From assembly GCA_905250075.1 (NCBI GenBank), contig CAJNOP010000002.1:6747565-6811564 (forward strand): 64,000 bases of DNA. The letters run 5' to 3'. This DNA comes from Rotaria sp. Silwood1 (lineage: Eukaryota; Rotifera; Eurotatoria; Philodinida; Philodinidae). Under the pieces are notes generated by a model. That model was not told the origin of the DNA, made no database searches, and was given only the letters and a program-made list of their open reading frames with translations. Below, in pieces: positions 59,956-64,000 of the stretch. The translations under genes were made by a program, and so were the position numbers. Position 1 is the first letter of the stretch, and each line of letters begins with the position of its first letter.

Positions 59956-60231
59956 TAGTGTAATTACCCTTAGCGTAAAGACTTTGATATAACTATACGT
60001 AAAAAGTTGAGAAATTTGAGTTGTTTTGGTGTAATGACTTTTCGGATAATGACTTTCATATGATAGGATATAATTATGAATTTTTTCTTCGGAACTGTTT
60101 CGGTTTCCTTATAAGGAATGCACGAAAGAAGTCGTTATCTTAAAAGTCATTACACCAAAAACAACTCAAATTCCTCAACTTTTAACATATACTTATATCA
60201 AAGTCATTACTGTAAACGTCATTACACCGAT
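59955..60231. mobile_element. MITE with about 110-bp terminal inverted repeats
   Basis: Left arm 59955 to about 60055 and right arm about 60125-60231 are inverted copies. Shared blocks include GTGTAAT at both ends, ACTTTGATATAA, AAAAGTTGAG, AATTTGAGTTGTTTT and GGTGTAATGACTTTT. The two arms leave about 70 bp in the middle with TTTCGGTTTCC. The sequence GGTGTAATGAC recurs as a subrepeat. TA can be placed next to both ends but is not a decisive target duplication. It is non-coding. It abuts the 3' end of the decayed coding region, which it may have helped disrupt. Confidence 0.78.
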
Positions 60232-60963
60232 AGGGCTGTAATTCCTGAACACTTAGTAAGAGTAAATGAAGAAAAAGTTGTCCCAGATGTAACGGGATTA
60301 TGTCATCACTCGATTTAGATTGACTTGTATACTGACACTCAGTTTCGATGTTGTGAAAATAAGAAGCTGTGAAAAAAATGCAATTATAATTGAAGTATCG
60401 TCTTTTATAAACGGAGAGGAGCAGAACTAGTAAGGCTTCAATTTCAATAATATAAAATAGTGTTCTCTCAAAACTATTGATGGTTCTCATAGCGTTATAT
60501 ACGAACAATTCGTGTGTGCAATGATAATAACATTGAAACATGCAGAGTAAAACATTGTTAAGCAGTTTTTACTTTATTAAGTGAGAATTGATAACCAAGC
60601 GTGAGATGGTCAATAATGAAATTCGATTTTTGTCATTGTAGTGCATGTGAAATTTTAGTGACGCAAGTGTGATTTTTCCCAAGTAGAATCTATTAATTTT
60701 GTCTCATTAAAAACCCTATGAGGAAAACGCTTTATGCCATGAGAGTCAGCTAGTCGAGCTGTACAAACTGGTATACATCTGATTCAAAACAGTGCATCGT
60801 GCTTAGATGCCTTTATTTGTCAGCCAAAGCTAGCTCTACAAAACAAGATAGCTTTCGTCGACATCTGAAACTTTGAATTGAGCACGATCGGACTCGACTC
60901 TCATGCAGCTACTTTTAAACGTATTTTTCTACATCCAGTATGCCATTGCTCCTTAGAGACAAA

Positions 60964-61014
60964 GAAAAAAGGCAAATAATAAAAAAACATTATTCAATGG
61001 TTTATTTGCCTTTT
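60964..61014. repeat. Short hairpin upstream of the Thr-rich membrane protein gene
   Basis: AAAAGGCAAATAA and TTATTTGCCTTTT form an inverted pair around about 25 bases, roughly 270 bp upstream of the start codon of the next gene. The pairing is clean. Its role is unknown and it may be a transposon end or an mRNA leader hairpin. Confidence 0.6.
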
Positions 61015-61283
61015 AATATAATAAATTGAGAAACCGTATATTACAAAATGCTTTTTCTTTTGATCTCTAACTTCAAACTGAAAAATTTAATGACATCCCA
61101 TTAATGCACTTTTTGACAAGCTTCTTGAAGCAAACACTCAATTGTGCGTATAAAAAGAGGGGGAAAAATGCTATAATTTATAATGAAAAACGTTCAATCT
61201 CAGTTGGCTGCATCATATTATTTCAGCATTCAAAGAAAACGAAAGTCACACTGAGAAAAAATCGACAATTGTATACTAACAAA

Positions 61284-63935
61284 ATGAGAAGTGATTTGTA
61301 TCTTTCTCTCTTTGTTCTTTGCACACTGTATGAAATGATTTACGGGGCGCATTTCCGTGGTGGCATTATTTCATGGTAAGTGTATTTATTTAACGTTTGA
61401 TCTATAACCCGATATCGTATGTCCTACTATTTATGTGTTTCTTCTTAGGCGTCCCTTAAACACTACACCATCGGGTAGCTATGCCGAAATTCTTATACAT
61501 CAAAGGTATTTTTGGAATCGACAATGGGGTAGTTTTACTCCACCTTATTGTTCTGAATCAACTGTTGCTGCTCAAACATTGATTCCTGTCAATTCATACA
61601 TGATATGTTTACAAAATTGTTCAAGTTCTAACTATGCTTCGCTTTCAACTGAGATGACAAGTACAGATTGCGATGCAAACTCGCTAATTGAATCATGGGC
61701 CGGTGAACGCTACGATGCTTTGGTGCTGCCTTTGACAACGTCAATTACGATTGGCTTTGTCTCGAGTGCATGGTTTAACTCACTCTACATTGGCGGCGGT
61801 GGAGATTGGTCAATTGTTAATCGATTAAATTTAGGTTTGAGACCCGATGGCTACATTAATACAAGTCCTGTTACAAACACATTACCAGTAGTTTTTGTTC
61901 CTGTGAATACATATACAGTGCACGTTGTGCAAATGGCAGATAACGATGCTACCGACATATTGGAATGTCGTTGGTCCAATTCAGCATCTGCTACGAACTA
62001 TAACCGTAACGATGAATGTGGCGGCGTCTGCAGTGGGCTGCCATCTTCAACTGTGCTCTTTCAATCTAACTGTACATTAGTTTTTACCTTACCAACAACT
62101 GATCTTTATTACGCCTGTGCACTTCAGATTGAAGATTACTATGATTCTTCTTCCACATCTCCATTGAGTTCGGTTCCACTACAATTCTTGTTCTATGCAT
62201 ACACGCCTTCATCAAGCGCTTGTGCCACTCGTCCAGCAATCATTGGTGAACGTCCAAATAGAGGTATGAGTGTGAACTCTAGTTTAATTTAAATTGAATC
62301 ATCTAATAATGTTTTTCTTGTATTTCTTCCATTTTTTTAAGCATGCATTGGCGTTCCAATAGGTAAGTGCAGTTGGTAATCTTCTCTATTCTCTCATATC
62401 TAACAGCTATCGTTTAGGTGTTCAGTTGACTGAAACTGTAATTGCACAGACATACTGTACTGGTGAAAGTATTGTTGACTTTGTCACTAGCTCACCTATT
62501 GGAATGACACATAGTACGATTGCTAATCCGAGTACTGGTAAGCAGTTTTCAGTTTTTCAGCTAGAATAAACGACGTTTCTCTGTTTGAAATTTAATGACG
62601 TAGATCTATGGACAATGGCATTGACTTGGACACCTAATGCAACACAATCTGGTCCTCAAGGCTTCTGTGCTGGTGCAATTGACAATCATAATCTGCAGTC
62701 AGACCCATGGTGTATTACATATCTAGTAGGCTATACATCACCGAATATCATTCGTCCTACGGTTGTACAGGGATCAGCAAGTCCAGTTGGTACTGTCTTT
62801 GCAAACCAATCGATATTTTCAATAATGGGTATGTATTTTTTGAAAATATAGCTAACCTCTGTTTTTAACTGTATTTGTTGCTCTCTATTTTCTACTGTAC
62901 CTACAAAGCTACAAGTACCGTTGGTCGTCCAAGTCGTAATGGAACAAACGTCTGTTTCAATGATGCAGCTACAAATACCTCAGTCATATGTTACGACGCT
63001 GGATATGCTACGAATATATTTTATAATGAATATACAGTCACGATAATTACAAATGTAACATGGAGTTATGGTCATACGTATTATGTAACAATGGATAGTG
63101 GATTTGCTAGTGGGAATGTATTCTGTCGTAAGTCTCTTGGTGTTGGTCTTTGGAAACGAACGATTAAATTTTTTATCATGGTCTTTGTAACTTGACAGAT
63201 GCTGAATCAGCACCCATCACCGATACAACATTTTGGCAGTTCAATATCTGGAACCCAGCAGTTTCGAGTACAACTACAACTACTACAACAGCACCTACAA
63301 CACACACAGTGACAACGAGAAATGTCTCGGTTACAACTGTAAATACACTAGTGAGTTTTGAGTGATAGATATTGTTTTGGCTTGTAAACTATCTATAGTG
63401 AACACTATTTTTCATTATTACAGCTTACTACAACTGGCATACTTGCCACAACTACGAACATATTGAACACTACTAGTACGACAACTACCACTACTACAAG
63501 CCTGGCAACTAGTAAGAGACTACTTGATCTATTTTGTCTTATTTCAGCATGTATCTCTCTGTACACAGGTACTACAACTGTTATTGCTATCACTACAACT
63601 CAGTTGGTCACCGATATGCCAGTTATGACCCCAAAGGATCTGGTAAGTTTTATTCGCTCTAAGTATTCACTTTTTCTCAATATTCTTTTTTATTCCTCGT
63701 CTTCTAGGAAGAAGCCTGTAAACAACATATTGCTATTTTCACAGTTTTCCAGTACATTGCTATACTGCCCTTCTATATTGCTGGAATATACATGTTATAT
63801 ACAAAAATGAACAACATGTTCAATCCAAATATGATAGCAACCAAAACGAGATACAAGGAACGATTGAAGCACTTAGCTGTAGAAGAACAATCAAGGCAAT
63901 TAAAGCAACAGCAATTAGCTCGAAAAGAACAATGA
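61284..63935 (+). CDS. Type I membrane protein with Cys-bearing ectodomain and Thr-rich stalk
   Basis: Ten exons give 677 residues: 61284-61375, 61449-62263, 62342-62362, 62418-62537, 62604-62828, 62909-63127, 63199-63350, 63424-63511, 63569-63642 and 63708-63935. The chosen ATG begins a signal peptide (MRSDLYLSLFVLCTLYEMIYG); an earlier in-frame ATG would spoil it. Most of the length is an extracellular region with many possible N-glycosylation sites and scattered cysteines, opening AHFRGGIISWRPLNTTPSG. A mucin-like Thr-rich stalk (long TTTTT runs) follows, then one membrane span (about residues 610-630, ending GIYMLY) and a short basic cytoplasmic tail with a Gln/Lys-rich helix. Exon 3 is only 21 bp. 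Similar proteins with the RGGxxSWRPL start are, to my recollection, numerous in bdelloids. The ligand is unknown. Confidence 0.85.
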
Positions 63936-64000
63936 CAACCAACCGTAGTTGGATCGGCATTTGTTTGACGCTAGTGTGTCACACAAGGACACATATGAAA
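63936..64000. other. 3' flank of the last gene, window end
   Basis: Sixty-five bases follow the stop codon. No poly(A) signal is reached before the window ends. Confidence 0.5.

Noticed and set aside
1-64000. tRNA, rRNA, CRISPR, telomeric repeat or bacterial operon features
   Set aside because: I looked for B-box-like GGTTCRA motifs with a matching acceptor stem, repeat-spacer arrays and TGTGGG-type arrays and found none.

Overview
The window is AT-rich eukaryotic nuclear DNA with intron-dense genes. Most introns are about 50-70 bp with GT...AG ends. It looks like an invertebrate genome, and I infer a bdelloid rotifer (Adineta/Rotaria type). The inference rests on very short introns, clear metazoan orthologues (eEF2 kinase, exocyst Sec6, PACSIN, ERICH6/FAM194), and degenerate members of two families I associate with bdelloids (an F-box/LRR-like family and a multi-pass membrane family). 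Species cannot be fixed from the sequence alone. There are no operons, CRISPR arrays, rRNAs or recognisable tRNAs.

Layout. 1-5.5 kb: no supported gene. 5.5-6.4 kb (+): F-BAR protein of the PACSIN type without an SH3 domain. 8.8-9.3 kb (-): single-LIM protein. 9.3-21.4 kb: gene-free and rich in decayed mobile DNA. It holds a ~930-bp fold-back element, a composite inverted-repeat element near 14-15 kb, a decayed membrane-protein pseudogene, a CACTA-like short element, palindrome-rich direct repeats, and a ~990-bp hAT-like element inserted inside a duplicated segment. 21.4-25.4 kb (-): complete 13-exon eEF2 kinase. 25.9-26.3 kb: small inverted-repeat element. 27.0-32.0 kb (+): complete 8-exon EXOC3/Sec6, whose one large intron carries a Tc1/mariner-like relic and a hairpin repeat. 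A second relic of that family lies just downstream.

34.3-35.5 kb (+): secreted LRR protein. 35.6-36.0 kb (-): small secreted His/Lys/Gly-rich protein. 36.2-43.5 kb (-): 18-exon ERICH6/FAM194-like gene with an apparently nested gene (41.4-42.6 kb, +) inside its first coding intron. 45.0-46.4 kb (+): eight-exon gene of unknown function. 46.95-47.2 kb (+): small hydrophilic ORF. 48.7-49.3 kb (-): four-pass membrane protein. 53.2-54.4 kb (-): F-box/LRR-family pseudogene. 55.4-55.7 kb (-): decayed copy of the next gene. 56.2-57.0 kb (-): secreted basic-secretory-protein (BSP) metallopeptidase-like gene. 57.3-58.0 kb: near-perfect 660-bp fold-back element with tandem subrepeats. 58.5-59.9 kb (+): decayed coding region. 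60.0-60.2 kb: MITE. 61.3-63.9 kb (+): ten-exon type I membrane protein with a Thr-rich stalk.

The genes are individually transcribed housekeeping, cytoskeletal/membrane-traffic and surface proteins, and nothing shows them acting as one system. The most notable non-gene content is the set of inverted-repeat and fold-back elements and the nested insertion at 19.9-20.9 kb. Exon borders were assigned by hand from reading frame, GT/AG sites and, where possible, recalled family alignment. All need transcript support.
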